A stretch of DNA of 64,000 bases from Planctomycetaceae bacterium (GTDB lineage Bacteria > Planctomycetota > Planctomycetia > Pirellulales > Lacipirellulaceae). The position numbers were made by a program, and so were the translations under genes. Of this stretch, positions 38,591 through 48,222 are shown in pieces. The DNA lies in contig PABB01000071.1 in assembly GCA_002702655.1 (NCBI GenBank), positions 1-64,000 on the forward strand, read 5' to 3'. Each line of letters begins with the position of its first letter. The first letter of the stretch is position 1. The notes under the pieces are model-generated. The model had not been told where the DNA came from and did not search any database. It saw only the letters and a program-made list of their open reading frames with translations.

Positions 38591-39895
38591 ATGCTCGTCC
38601 GCTCACTGCTGGCCGCCGCGATCGTCGGCGCCCTGACAACTTCGTCCGTCGCGAAGCCTGTGGTCGAAATGGAGTTGGCCGTCATGGGCGGCCAGGGACC
38701 CGAGTTCCCCAAGCTGCCCGCCGCCGCGGATGACGACGCCGGCAACGCCGCCACGATCACCCTGATCGACGGCCGGCGCGACCCCAACGGCGCAGGCGTG
38801 GGCGTTCTGAACGACGGCGAGCTCGCCTCGGCCGCCGACGCGCCGCAAAGCAACTTCTTCCTCAGCCCGGAGGTCGATGGCGGCCGGCTGCTGATCACGC
38901 TCGACGAGCCGCGCGACGTGAAGTCGGTGCGGACCTACTCGCGGCATCCCGGCGGGCGCGGACCGCAGCGGTACGCCCTGTACGTGCGGGACTCGGTCGA
39001 CGAGGCCGCCCAGGACGAGTTGGCCACCGACCCCGCCGACGAGAACAGCGGCTGGAAGTTGCTGACGGAGGTCGACACGCGCAAGCTTGGCACGTCGCCC
39101 AACGGGACCGCCGTGGCGATCAAAGCGGGCGACGGCGACGACTCCCTGGGCCGGCATCGCTATCTGCTGATGGCCATCGAAAAGGTCGAGCCGGACGACA
39201 TGTTCGGCCAGACGTTTTACAGCGAAATCGACATCGACGACGGCCAGCAGCACGACCCGCCGCCGGGCCGCTCGACACTAGAGATTGAGGGCGGCTATGC
39301 GATCGAGTTCGACACGACGCAGACGCCGCAGCTCACCCCCTGGGTCGACAAGGTACTCAAGCCGATCTGCGCCGAGTGGTACCCCAAGATCGTCGCCATG
39401 TTCCCCAGCGAGGGCTACGAGGCGCCGCGGCGGTTCACAATCACGTTCCGCGCCGGCATGCGCGGCGTGGCGTACACCGCCGGCACCAGCGTCGTGTGCG
39501 CCGGTCCGTGGTTTGAGGGGAATCTGGAGGGCGAAGCCGCCGGCGCCGTGGTGCACGAACTGGTGCATGTGGTGCAGCAGTTCCGCCGGGGACGCGCCCG
39601 CACGCCCAGTTGGGTCGTCGAGGGACTGGCCGATTACTTGCGGTGGTTCTGCTACGAGCCGCAGGAGAAGCGTCCCCGCGTCAACTTCGATCGGGCCAAC
39701 TTCGATGACAGCTATCGGACCACCGGAGCGTTCTTCGACTACTTGGCCCGCACCCACGGCGCCGAGATCATGACCAAGCTGAACGATCGCGCCCGCCGCG
39801 GCGAGTACACGGAGCAAACGTGGGAGGACCTCACGGGCAAGTCGGTCGAGGACCTGTGGCTCGAGTACGTGCAGTCGGAGCGTCAGCAGAACTAG
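38591..39895 (+). CDS. Secreted basic-secretory-protein family metallopeptidase
   Basis: A 434-residue protein. A signal peptide covers residues 1-21. Residues about 50-215 form a beta-sandwich-like domain (LITLDEPRDVKSVRTYSRHP resembles discoidin/F5-8C-type carbohydrate-binding folds). Residues about 230-420 are a BSP (plant basic secretory protein) peptidase domain: FTITFRAGMRGVAYTAG, zinc site HELVH at 322-326 in VVHELVHVVQQF, then WVVEGLADYLRW with the third ligand region and GAFFDYLARTHG. Probably a secreted zinc protease with a binding module; its substrate is unknown. Confidence 0.88.
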   Translation: MLVRSLLAAAIVGALTTSSVAKPVVEMELAVMGGQGPEFPKLPAAADDDAGNAATITLIDGRRDPNGAGVGVLNDGELASAADAPQSNFFLSPEVDGGRLLITLDEPRDVKSVRTYSRHPGGRGPQRYALYVRDSVDEAAQDELATDPADENSGWKLLTEVDTRKLGTSPNGTAVAIKAGDGDDSLGRHRYLLMAIEKVEPDDMFGQTFYSEIDIDDGQQHDPPPGRSTLEIEGGYAIEFDTTQTPQLTPWVDKVLKPICAEWYPKIVAMFPSEGYEAPRRFTITFRAGMRGVAYTAGTSVVCAGPWFEGNLEGEAAGAVVHELVHVVQQFRRGRARTPSWVVEGLADYLRWFCYEPQEKRPRVNFDRANFDDSYRTTGAFFDYLARTHGAEIMTKLNDRARRGEYTEQTWEDLTGKSVEDLWLEYVQSERQQN

Positions 39896-39989
39896 CCCGC
39901 TACGCGTGCGACTCTCGCCCCGCTTGGTCCGTCCCAACGCCCCGGATCGCCGCGCCGCGGCGGTCCGACTCGCCCAGACTGCAGCGCCC

Positions 39990-40502
39990 ATGTCCAACTT
40001 CTTCCGCCGCACCGCCGCCGGGGCTTACATCGCCAACACCGCCACCGTACTGGGCGAGGTCCGGCTGGGCGCCGAGACCAGCGTCTGGTTCTCGGCCGTC
40101 GTCCGCGGCGACGTGGCGCCGATCACCGTCGGCGAGCGGGTCAGCATCCAGGACGGCTCGGTCGTCCACTGCGACACCGGCATCCCCAATCGGATCGAGG
40201 ACGACGTCACCATCGGCCACCGCGCCGTGGTACACGGCGTGCGCGTGGGCCGCGGCTCGCTGATCGGCATGGGCGCCGTGCTGCTGGGCCGCACCGAGAT
40301 TGGCGAGGAATGCCTGATCGCCGCGGGGGCCGTGGTCCCGCCCGGCACGATCGTGCCCGACCGCTCGCTGGGGGTCGGCGTGCCGGGGAAGATCGTCCGC
40401 GGTGTCAGCGAGAAGGAGCACGAGTACATGCGCTGGCTCAGCCGCCGGTACGTGGACCTGTGCCAGCGGTACGACGCGGGGGAGTTCGACGCGCTGCAGT
40501 AG
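39990..40502 (+). CDS. Gamma-class carbonic anhydrase-like hexapeptide protein
   Basis: A 170-residue left-handed beta-helix protein of the gamma carbonic anhydrase/YrdA group. Hexapeptide repeats run through ATVLGEVRLGAETSVWFSAV. Metal-ligand His residues sit at VVHCDTG, IGHRAVVHG, as in the Cam family. VRGDVAPITVGERVSIQDGS holds the conserved Arg and Gln. Many homologues lack measurable CO2 hydration, so activity is open. The ATG at 39990 fits family length. It starts 95 bp after the protease gene on the same strand. Confidence 0.9.
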   Translation: MSNFFRRTAAGAYIANTATVLGEVRLGAETSVWFSAVVRGDVAPITVGERVSIQDGSVVHCDTGIPNRIEDDVTIGHRAVVHGVRVGRGSLIGMGAVLLGRTEIGEECLIAAGAVVPPGTIVPDRSLGVGVPGKIVRGVSEKEHEYMRWLSRRYVDLCQRYDAGEFDALQ

Positions 40503-40755
40503 CTCACGATCAGGGCGGCGGAGCGCTTGATCAGGGACCGCTTCCAGGCGAGCCATCGCGAACCCCTGGTGTCAACACCCTGTTTCGGCGGTATTTCTTG
40601 CCGCGCGCGCCCATTCGAGGCCACGGCTTCGTTTACGCGCCGCCTCTTTGCGTTTAGGTTGGATGGACTGCCCGTTTCGCCCCGGCTGGCGCACTACCTG
40701 TTCGCCGGGGACTCGCTCCGCGGACCTCCTCGCCCCGACGATCGCTACCAGCCCT

Positions 40756-42798
40756 ATGTTTCGCACTACACACGCTCGTCGAAGCCCATCCCGCAACCGC
40801 CCGCTGCGAGTCGAAGCGCTCGAACAGCGCATGCTGCTGGCCGGTGATCTGGAAGTGCTCAAAGCCTTTCCGGCGAATCCGCCAACAAGTACGGGCGTCG
40901 ACCACATCTTCGCCATGGGCGACACCGTCTTCTTCTCGGCCGACGATGGCGTTCACGGTGCGGAGCTTTGGAAGAGCGACGGCACAGCGTCGGGGACGGT
41001 GATGGTGAAAGATGTCGTCCCCGGCCCCAGTTCGAGCTTTCCTTATGCCCTGTCAAATGTTGGAGGCATGTTGTTCATCGTCACAAGGAACGGAAATCAT
41101 AATACCGGTCTCCTGATCAGCGACGGCACCGGCGATGGCACGTTTCAGGTCGACATGAACGGTGGTGAGATCAGGAACTCGGTGGTTGACGTGGACGGGA
41201 CTGCGTTCTTTTGGGTCGATGAAGGCGTGTCGCGCGAGTTGGCCTTGTGGAAATCGAACGGGACCGCCGAGGGAACTGGTCGCGTGGCAAGTCTTCCGCT
41301 TTCCGCGGGAAGCAAGAGCGGGCTGGTTATGGGGGGTAAGTTCTATCACCTTGGTCGCAATCGTGGTGTCGGCCCTCAAATCACGCTATGGAGGAGCGAC
41401 GGGACTGAAGCTGGGACAGTACCTGTCGCGGACATTCCGGGCTCCCGTGTCGACGGGCTGCGTTCCGGCGCCGCAGCGGTGGTGGGCGATCGCCTTTTCT
41501 TCAGCGTTCATACCGGTCCCACTTCCTCCTCGCTCTGGACGAGCGACGGGACGACTGCGGGAACAACGGAAGTCATGGCGTTTCCGAACGCCACGTCCTT
41601 AGGCAGTCAGTTCCAGGATCTCAACGGCGCCGCATACTTCACTGTGACCCATGAATCATCGGCTGTCGAACTTTGGTCCAGCAATGGCACGACAGCCGGA
41701 ACGGCCCGCGTCGCAGTGCTTGGTAGCGACGTAACAGTCGGCTTCGAGATGCGGGCTCTAGACGGTCGTCTCTTTTTCACGGTGGACGACGAGCTTCACG
41801 GAAAAGAATTGTGGGCGAGCGACGGGACCACAGCGGGCACGGGGTTGCTCAAAGACATTCACCCAGGAACCGATAGCAGCAATCCTGAGGCGTTCGCCTC
41901 CGTGGGCGATACCCTCTATTTCCGTGCGGCCTTTCGTGACGGCCGCGAGCTGTGGAAAAGCGATGGGACGCCGGAGGGTACCGTTCTGGTGAAGCGAGGG
42001 ACGTATTTCCCCGACGAAATGACGCCCGTCGAAGGCGGGCTGTACTTCGTCGCGTCCACGGGCGCCTCCAATCCGAATGAAGTGTGGTATTCCGATGGCA
42101 CCAATGATGGCACGGTCCCGATTCGGCTTTCGGACGGCTCACCGGCAGTCCTTCCGCGTGTGCTGACGCGGGCCGGTAGCCGCCTGTTCCTGGGCGGTGG
42201 CAACAGCTATTGGGGCAGCACGCTCTACTCGCTCGTTTGGGACGAAGAGGCGATTTCGCTCGGCGACTATGACGACAGCGGCCTCGTCGATGGCGGAGAT
42301 TTTCTCGTCTGGCAACTCCAACACGGCACCATTGCCTTTCCGCCCGCCAGCGGCGCCGACGGGACGGCCAACGGAGTGATTGATGCCGACGACCTGACCG
42401 TCTGGCAAACCTCCTACGGCAGCACGGCAGATGCGATAACGGCCGGCGAACTCGTACGAGACGCAGCGCTGGCAACAGAATCAACAGAATCTACGCCAAG
42501 CGATGCCGATTTGACGGCCTTGGCGATCGCCGTTGCGACTCCCGCAGTCCAACAAGGCGCTGGTGACGATCTGGACGCCCGCCCCGTCCACCGCCACGCC
42601 ACGGCGCCGGCAGTTGGGCTTTCCACCGATCTTGACCTGCGCCGGTTAGCAGTACGCACGGCGCTGCCGACTGATGACTCGCTGATGGGGCCGCTGACAG
42701 CGAGCAATAACGAGAAGACCGCGGCAAGTGCGGGCCGCCGCCCCGGGCAAGTCGCACACGACCGGGGCCCGTCGATCACGACCAGCCTCGGAATCTGA
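40756..42798 (+). CDS. ELWxxDGT-repeat surface protein with dockerin-type repeat
   Basis: A 680-residue secreted protein. The N-terminus RPLRVEALEQRMLLAGD is a planctomycete LEPRxLL-type export motif. It is followed by about nine repeats of roughly 45-60 residues with the hyperconserved ELWKSDGT signature (variants LWRSDGT, LWTSDGT, LWSSNGT, LWASDGT, VWYSDGT), probably a propeller. Residues about 495-560 carry a dockerin-type pair of Ca-binding loops (DYDDSGLVDGGDFLVWQLQ, NGVIDADDLTVWQTSYG). The tail is Ala/Thr/Ser-rich with no PEP-CTERM. An upstream start at 40648 is less likely. Codon use in the repeat part is less GC-rich than in neighbouring genes. Confidence 0.88.
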   Translation: MFRTTHARRSPSRNRPLRVEALEQRMLLAGDLEVLKAFPANPPTSTGVDHIFAMGDTVFFSADDGVHGAELWKSDGTASGTVMVKDVVPGPSSSFPYALSNVGGMLFIVTRNGNHNTGLLISDGTGDGTFQVDMNGGEIRNSVVDVDGTAFFWVDEGVSRELALWKSNGTAEGTGRVASLPLSAGSKSGLVMGGKFYHLGRNRGVGPQITLWRSDGTEAGTVPVADIPGSRVDGLRSGAAAVVGDRLFFSVHTGPTSSSLWTSDGTTAGTTEVMAFPNATSLGSQFQDLNGAAYFTVTHESSAVELWSSNGTTAGTARVAVLGSDVTVGFEMRALDGRLFFTVDDELHGKELWASDGTTAGTGLLKDIHPGTDSSNPEAFASVGDTLYFRAAFRDGRELWKSDGTPEGTVLVKRGTYFPDEMTPVEGGLYFVASTGASNPNEVWYSDGTNDGTVPIRLSDGSPAVLPRVLTRAGSRLFLGGGNSYWGSTLYSLVWDEEAISLGDYDDSGLVDGGDFLVWQLQHGTIAFPPASGADGTANGVIDADDLTVWQTSYGSTADAITAGELVRDAALATESTESTPSDADLTALAIAVATPAVQQGAGDDLDARPVHRHATAPAVGLSTDLDLRRLAVRTALPTDDSLMGPLTASNNEKTAASAGRRPGQVAHDRGPSITTSLGI

Positions 42799-42844
42799 AT
42801 GGGCGGCGCCGCCTGCCCGAAATGAATTCGGACAACCGCGGAGG

Positions 42845-44455
42845 TCAGCGTTGCATTCGCGGGGATCGGCCCCCCACGATCTGCCGCAGGCAGGCGTAGA
42901 GACACGCGGCGGCGATCAGCAGCAGGGCGTACGTCGGCGGCTCGGGGACGCGGGCGCCCGCGGGCGTGGCGGGGACGTTCAGCGAGCTGTCGCCGAAGTT
43001 CTGTTGCCACAGCAGGTAGTCGAGCCCCGTGACGTCGCCGTCGTCGTTGGCGTCGCCATCGCTGGTTGCCGCCGTGTCGAGCACGCCGTACCCCGCCTGC
43101 CAATCGACCAGATCCGCGCCGTCGACCATTCCGTTGGCGTCAAAGTCGCCGGGGGTGAGTTCGTCGGTCAGGATGCGATACAAACCGCCGTCGGGGCTGA
43201 CAATGTACAGATTGCCCACGCCGTCCTGGCCAAACCCGTACGGCACGCCCGGCGACAAGCGGCCGGTGGTGAGCAGCGAGTCGATGTTGGTGACGGTGTT
43301 CTCCGGATCAGCGGGATCAAACATCCAATAGTAGCCGCTCCTGGCGTCGCCAAAGATGTACTGGCCGCGAAGCGTCGGATCAGGCCCCCGGTAGACGAAC
43401 CCCGCGATGACCGACTCGCCGCCGAGCAGCGCCGGGGCGCCTTTGTCTCGCTGCAAATAGTCGTACTCGGGCAATCGGGCACCGGGGATCGTCGAGCCGA
43501 CCACGACCCCGTTGAAGTTCATCGTGGGGCCGCGGCCCTCCATCTCGACCCACCCGAAATTGATGCCGCCGGGGGCGTCGGCCGGATGCAGGTTCACCTC
43601 TTCAAACCAATCCTGGCCCACGTCGCCGATCCACAGGTCGCCCGTGGCGCGATCGAATTCGGCGCGAAACGGATTCCGGAGTCCGTAGTCGTAGATCTCG
43701 TCGTCGCCGGCCGCGCCCACATAGGGGTTGTCCGCGGGGATCCCGTAGTTGCGGGTCGCGTCGGCGGGAAAGTCGTCGGCGTCGACGTCGATCCGCAGCA
43801 GCTTGCCCAGCAGGTTGTTCGTCAGATCCTGACCGTTGCCGATCGTCGCTGTGTGTCCCGTGCCGCTGTCGTAGCCGTTGCCGCCATCGCCGGTGGGAAT
43901 GTAGAGATAGCCGTCGACGGGGCTGAAGCCGATCCAGCCGGCGTTGTGGTTCCCCTGCGGTTGAGAGAAACGCAGGATCTCGCGCGCCGAGGACGGATCG
44001 GCCAGGTTGGGGTCCGTCGACGAGACGGTGTACTCGCGAATCCGGGTGTCGAAGGGGCCCGGATCGCTGCCGTTGTTCACGGTGACGTTGACGTAGAACT
44101 TGCCGTTAGCGGCGAAATCGGGATGGAAAGCCAGCCCCAGCAGGCCGCTCTCGCCGGACGACGCATCGGTGTCGGCAATGGTCAAAAAGGGCGTCGGCAA
44201 CGTCGTGTTGGTGGTCAGATCGACAATGCGGATCTGGCCGCCCTTGGTGGCGACGAACATGCGGTTCGCATCGCCGGCGGGTTGCGCAGCATAGGTGGGC
44301 AGCGGAAGCGACGAGGCAATGCGTTCGACGCCGGCAAGTCCCGCGTAGGTGGAACGTGGCGACGCGAAGATCGCGACGCACGCGACGAGCGCCGTAAGAG
44401 TCAAGCTTCGCCGCGTCAGGCAGCCAACGGTTCTCATTCTGGGGGTACCGATCAC
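42845..44455 (-). CDS. Glucose/sorbosone dehydrogenase-like propeller with dockerin and PEP-CTERM
   Basis: A 536-residue exported protein. After a signal peptide (to about residue 39) comes a six-bladed propeller of the soluble quinoprotein glucose/sorbosone dehydrogenase family: GLLGLAFHPDFAANGKFYVN, GNHNAGWIGFSPVDGYLYIP with conserved His/Asn, GKLLRIDVDADD and YGLRNPFRAEFDRATGDLWI. PQQ is the usual cofactor. Residues about 435-495 hold two dockerin-type loops (DANGMVDGADLVDWQAGYG, DANDDGDVTGLDYLLWQQNF), and the tail VPEPPTYALLLIAAACLYAC is a PEP-CTERM signal. A second ATG at 44437 is possible. It is convergent with the ELWxxDGT gene, with stops about 45 bp apart. Confidence 0.92.
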   Translation of the reverse strand: MIGTPRMRTVGCLTRRSLTLTALVACVAIFASPRSTYAGLAGVERIASSLPLPTYAAQPAGDANRMFVATKGGQIRIVDLTTNTTLPTPFLTIADTDASSGESGLLGLAFHPDFAANGKFYVNVTVNNGSDPGPFDTRIREYTVSSTDPNLADPSSAREILRFSQPQGNHNAGWIGFSPVDGYLYIPTGDGGNGYDSGTGHTATIGNGQDLTNNLLGKLLRIDVDADDFPADATRNYGIPADNPYVGAAGDDEIYDYGLRNPFRAEFDRATGDLWIGDVGQDWFEEVNLHPADAPGGINFGWVEMEGRGPTMNFNGVVVGSTIPGARLPEYDYLQRDKGAPALLGGESVIAGFVYRGPDPTLRGQYIFGDARSGYYWMFDPADPENTVTNIDSLLTTGRLSPGVPYGFGQDGVGNLYIVSPDGGLYRILTDELTPGDFDANGMVDGADLVDWQAGYGVLDTAATSDGDANDDGDVTGLDYLLWQQNFGDSSLNVPATPAGARVPEPPTYALLLIAAACLYACLRQIVGGRSPRMQR

Positions 44456-44609
44456 TGGTGCCTCATCGTGTCAAGTTCCGGCCGCATGGGCGGCGCATCG
44501 TGCGGGACAAGACGTGTTAGAATAACCGCTCGCGCCCGCTGGCGCCAAAAGGAACGACGCTCACGGTGGAATCTCTCACGGTCATACGCGATCAGAAACG
44601 GCCGAATCG

Positions 44610-45620
44610 ATGCGCCAAATGCTTGACAAACTCCCCAGAATCTCGCTCGCCAACTTGCCCACGCCGTTGGCCGACCTGCCGCGGCTGTCGCAGCAGTACG
44701 GCGGGCCGCCGTTGGCGATCAAGCGGGACGATTTGACCGGTCTGGCCACCGGGGGAAACAAAACCCGCAAGCTGGAGTTTCTGATCGCCGACGCGGTCGC
44801 GCGCGGGTGCGACACGGTGATCACCGCCGGCGGTCCGCAATCGAACCACTGTCGGCAAACTGCGGCGGCAGCCGCCATCGCCGGACTCGACTGCCAATTG
44901 GTGCTGGGCGGCGAGCCGCGGCCGCCACTGGGCAACCTGCTGCTGGACGAGTTGCTGGGGGCCACCGTGCATTGGACCGCGGGGCCCAATCGCAATGCAC
45001 GCATGCAAGAACTCGCCGCCGAATTGACCGCGCAGGGTCGCCGGCCCGACGTCATCCCCGTGGGCGGATCGAACGCGTTGGGCGCGATCGGCTACGTGGC
45101 AGCGATGTTTGAACTGGTCGAGCAACTGGTAGAGCAGTGCAGGGGGGCGCCGCACATTGTCTTTCCCACCAGCAGCGGCGGGACGCAGGCGGGGATCGTA
45201 CTGGGAGCGCGACTGGCCGGGTTCGCCGGGCGGATCACGGCAATCAGCGTCGATCAGGTCCCCGACGAGCAGATTCCCGCCGAGCGCGCCGACGAGCGAT
45301 TCCTCGCCCAGGTGGCCGCCGTGGCCAATGGGGCGGCGCAGTTGTTGGGCGCCGACGTGACGCTGTCCCCCGCCGACTTCGCGACCAACTACGGCTACTT
45401 GGGCGCCGGGTACGGCGTGGTGGGAGATTTGGAGCGCGACGCCATCCGGAGGCTGGCGCGAAGCGAGGGCGTCCTCGTTGGCCCGGTGTACAGCGGGCGG
45501 GCGTTGGGGGCGCTGCTCGATCTGGCCGCTGGCGGCTACTTTGCCGCGGACGAATCGGTCCTGTTCTGGCACACGGGCGACGAATCGGCGCTGCACGCCT
45601 ACGCCGACGAGCTGACGTAG
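44610..45620 (+). CDS. D-cysteine desulfhydrase/ACC-deaminase-family PLP enzyme
   Basis: A 336-residue fold-type II PLP enzyme. LAIKRDDLTGLATGGNKTRK contains the PLP lysine (in GGNKTRK), TAGGPQSNHCRQTAAAAAIA holds the substrate-binding Asn-His, and VFPTSSGGTQAG binds the cofactor phosphate. The family includes D-cysteine desulfhydrase, ACC deaminase and L-cysteate sulfo-lyase. D-cysteine desulfhydrase is the most common bacterial activity, but the specificity residues cannot be assigned by eye. It is a stand-alone gene, divergent from the sugar dehydrogenase, with ATG at 44610. Confidence 0.88.
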   Translation: MRQMLDKLPRISLANLPTPLADLPRLSQQYGGPPLAIKRDDLTGLATGGNKTRKLEFLIADAVARGCDTVITAGGPQSNHCRQTAAAAAIAGLDCQLVLGGEPRPPLGNLLLDELLGATVHWTAGPNRNARMQELAAELTAQGRRPDVIPVGGSNALGAIGYVAAMFELVEQLVEQCRGAPHIVFPTSSGGTQAGIVLGARLAGFAGRITAISVDQVPDEQIPAERADERFLAQVAAVANGAAQLLGADVTLSPADFATNYGYLGAGYGVVGDLERDAIRRLARSEGVLVGPVYSGRALGALLDLAAGGYFAADESVLFWHTGDESALHAYADELT

Positions 45621-45638
45621 CAGGCAGGAGAGTCCCGC

Positions 45639-45711
45639 GTGTCACGGCTCTGCGAGCCGTGCCAGAACCCGTCGTCGGCCGCACTTCGCACGGCTCACAG
45701 AGCCGTCGCAC
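45639..45711. repeat. Inverted repeat, family C, copy 2
   Basis: gtgtcacggctctgcgagccgtgc at the left faces gcacggctcacagagccgtcgcac at the right. It is the same element as the perfect copy at 18852-18926, with a few changes. It follows the desulfhydrase stop. Confidence 0.75.
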
Positions 45712-45865
45712 TCTTGCTCAGCTCACGCCGGCGCCGTTTGCCTAACCGGCGCCACCCGGCCAGTCGCTGCCGCCTGCAAGCGGCAGGGGCTGCTGCGACG
45801 ATGATCGACGACAGCGCATGGACTTCCTGCGCACTCGACTTGCCGACCACCGCGAGGCCCCACGG

Positions 45866-46798
45866 ATGGGACGCACCCGGATTCCGGCCGCCATCTTGCT
45901 CGCCATTGCCGCCTGCGCGGCGACCGGTTGCGCTTTAGATACGCCCGTCGTCCAACGCGGCGCCAGCCAGCGGACCGGGGTCCTGCTGAACTACTCTCGC
46001 GGCGCGGACCCGTGCGACGCGATCGATCCGGCCAAGCCGACGATCGTGATCACGCACGGCTGGAATCCGCTGCCCAAGCAAATCCGTTGCACGTTGGGGC
46101 CGTCCGGGGCGGCAGCGCTGCGTCGACGCTGCGGCGATCGCTACAACCTGCTCAGTTGGGATTGGAACGCGGTGCCCGTCAGCCCGTTTTTCAACGAACC
46201 GGTCCGGATTGGTCGCGAACAGGGACGCATGCTGGCCGCGGCTCTGTGTCGTCGAGGCGTCGTCCCGGGGCGGACGCAAATCATCGCGCACAGCCTGGGC
46301 AACTTGGCGGCGGCGCAGGCGGCGCAATGCTTGGCCCACAGCCGCGGTCGCGTGCTGCAGCTCACGCTGCTCGATCCGCCGACACAACTGAACGAGGAGA
46401 TCTTCGACAAGCTTTGCCCCACGCGGCACGCCTGCATTGTCGAGAACTACTACAACGACACGCCCGGCGGGTTTGGAGAACGCGTCGATCGGCCGGGCGT
46501 GCGGAATTACTTCGTCGCCGGCGTCTATCCGGTGCTGGGCGCCATCGATCTGAGCCGTTCGGACCACGTGCATGTGATGCGGTGGTATTACGAAACGATG
46601 CGCTGCCCGCAGATGAAATACGGGTTTCAGACCAGCGCGCTGTTGTGCGAGTGCGGTCGTGGCGGGGCGTGCTACGAGTGCGACGATGTGTTGGCAACTT
46701 CGGCGACGGACGAACCGTCTGACGGTCGAATCGTCAACTTAGCGCAACCAAGCGGCATTCAACCGGCAGTGATGTCCGCCGGGTCGCGGAAGCGGTAG
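45866..46798 (+). CDS. Alpha/beta-hydrolase lipoprotein
   Basis: A 310-residue protein. The chosen ATG gives MGRTRIPAAILLAIAACAAT followed by GC, a typical lipoprotein signal, although the lipobox is weak. The hydrolase core has the oxyanion-type HGW in IVITHGWNP, the nucleophile Ser in IIAHSLGNLAAAQAAQ (AHSLG, a lipase-like elbow), Asp in LTLLDPP and a late His in SDHVHVM. It resembles pancreatic-lipase-like bacterial hydrolases, with many Cys residues near the C-terminus (CPQMKYG, CECGRGGACYECDD). A longer start at 45818 exists. Its 3' end overlaps the end of phoB on the opposite strand by 40 bp. Confidence 0.75.
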   Translation: MGRTRIPAAILLAIAACAATGCALDTPVVQRGASQRTGVLLNYSRGADPCDAIDPAKPTIVITHGWNPLPKQIRCTLGPSGAAALRRRCGDRYNLLSWDWNAVPVSPFFNEPVRIGREQGRMLAAALCRRGVVPGRTQIIAHSLGNLAAAQAAQCLAHSRGRVLQLTLLDPPTQLNEEIFDKLCPTRHACIVENYYNDTPGGFGERVDRPGVRNYFVAGVYPVLGAIDLSRSDHVHVMRWYYETMRCPQMKYGFQTSALLCECGRGGACYECDDVLATSATDEPSDGRIVNLAQPSGIQPAVMSAGSRKR

Positions 46799-47463
46799 CC
46801 GATGCCGCGCACGGTCTGGATCAATTCGGCGTGATCGTCCAGCTTCTTGCGCAGAGCGCGGATGTGCACGTCGATGGTGCGTTCCAGCACGATGGCGTCG
46901 TCGCCCAGGGCGACGTCGATCAGTTCCGCGCGAGAATAGGCCCGCCCTGGCTGGCGCACCAGCGCGGCCAGCAAGCCGAACTCGCTGGGGGTGAGGTCCA
47001 GCGACCGGTCGCCGACGGTCGCCCGGTGGCGGCTGCGATCGATCATAATCCCCTGGCTGACCATCACCTCGCGATCGCCGACGCCCTGCTCCTTGCGCCG
47101 CAACAGCGCCTGGATGCGTTGCAGCAGGACTTTGACGCTGAACGGCTTGGTGACGTAGTCGTCGGCGCCGACTGAGAATCCGACCAGTTCGTCCGATTCC
47201 TCGCTGCGGGCGGTGAGCATCAGCACCAGCACCTCGCGCAAGGCGGCGTCGGCGCGAATCTGCCGGCATACCTCCAGGCCGTCGATCAACGGCAGCATCA
47301 AATCGAGAATCACCAACTGCGGGGGCCGGATGCGCACTTCCCGCAGGCCCGTCTGCCCGTCGCGGGCGACTTGCGTTTCGTAACCTTCCTGCCGAAGGTT
47401 GTAGTCGAGCACTTCGGACAGCGAAGCGTCGTCCTCGATAATCAGAATCCGCGCCTTGGGCAT
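46759..47463 (-). CDS. phoB: Phosphate regulon response regulator
   Basis: A 234-residue OmpR-type regulator. The receiver has ILIIEDDASL, phosphoacceptor Asp54 in LVILDLMLPLIDG, the switch Thr in VLMLTARSEES and Lys in DDYVTKPFS. The C-terminal winged helix (LDLTPSEFGLLAALVRQPGR, RTIDVHIRALRKKLDD, TVRGIGYRF) binds DNA. It is the last gene of a seven-gene phosphate cluster, after phoU, while its partner kinase phoR is at the front. That context plus PhoB-like sequence supports the name. ATG 47463 is chosen over a TTG at 47475. Its end overlaps the hydrolase gene tail. Confidence 0.9.
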   Translation of the reverse strand: MPKARILIIEDDASLSEVLDYNLRQEGYETQVARDGQTGLREVRIRPPQLVILDLMLPLIDGLEVCRQIRADAALREVLVLMLTARSEESDELVGFSVGADDYVTKPFSVKVLLQRIQALLRRKEQGVGDREVMVSQGIMIDRSRHRATVGDRSLDLTPSEFGLLAALVRQPGRAYSRAELIDVALGDDAIVLERTIDVHIRALRKKLDDHAELIQTVRGIGYRFRDPADITAG

Positions 47464-47495
47464 GGCAGACTTCAAGACTTCAATGGCGGCAAACG

Positions 47496-48179
47496 TTAAC
47501 TTCGCTCACGCTGGACGACGATGTCGTCGCTGCGATGCCGGGCGATCTCGCCATCGACCAGATAGATGACGTCTTCAGAAATATTCGTGGCGTGGTCGCC
47601 AATCCGCTCGATATGTCGCGATGCCGAGTAGTAATGCAGCGCCGCTTCGACCTCGGACGGGTTCGCGGCGATCATTCCGTGCAGCGTCTGGATGAATTCG
47701 CGATTGAGGTCGTCGACCTCGTCGTCGCGCAGACAGACTTCGCGGGCCAACTCGGCATCGAGGCGTACGAAGGCGTCCAGCGCATCCCGCACCATGCCGA
47801 TGGCAATCTCGGACATCTCGCCAAGATTCGGCGGCGGCGCAAACTCCGGGAACATCACCAGACTGGACGTCCGCTCGCCGATGTTGACTGCCAGGTCGGC
47901 GATGCGTTCCAAATCGGCGTTGATCTTCATAATGGTCGCCACGCGACGCAAATCGACCGCGACCGGCTGGTGCAGGGCAAGGATCTTGAGGCACTCTTCC
48001 TCGATCTGCACTTCGCGTTGGTTGACCGACTCCTCGTCGACCATGATGTCTCGCAGCGCGTCGGTGCTCAACTCCTGCAGAGCTCCGCAGGTGCGATAGA
48101 CCATCTGCTCCACGACCGACGATTGGTCGAGCAGCCCTTGCTCCAGGTCTTTCAGATCGCGTTGCAGGTGTTTGGACAT
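47496..48179 (-). CDS. phoU: Phosphate transport system regulator
   Basis: A 227-residue protein made of two PhoU three-helix repeats: KDLEQGLLDQSSVVEQMVYR starts the first; ADLERIADLAVNIGERTSSL and SRHIERIGDHATNISEDVIY are the two family metal-binding E(R)IxDxxxNI motifs. PhoU passes the phosphate status of the Pst transporter to PhoR. It lies between pstB and phoB, with short gaps of about 45 and 30 bp, all on the minus strand. Confidence 0.95.
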   Translation of the reverse strand: MSKHLQRDLKDLEQGLLDQSSVVEQMVYRTCGALQELSTDALRDIMVDEESVNQREVQIEEECLKILALHQPVAVDLRRVATIMKINADLERIADLAVNIGERTSSLVMFPEFAPPPNLGEMSEIAIGMVRDALDAFVRLDAELAREVCLRDDEVDDLNREFIQTLHGMIAANPSEVEAALHYYSASRHIERIGDHATNISEDVIYLVDGEIARHRSDDIVVQRERS

Positions 48180-48222
48180 ACTTTGTCTAGCGAGAGGTAT
48201 CGCGACGACCGTCGGCGGCAGC

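Noticed and set aside
42728-44626. 632-codon plus-strand frame over the sugar dehydrogenase
   Set aside because: Shadow of the minus-strand propeller gene, whose signal peptide, dockerin and PEP-CTERM tail are all in order.
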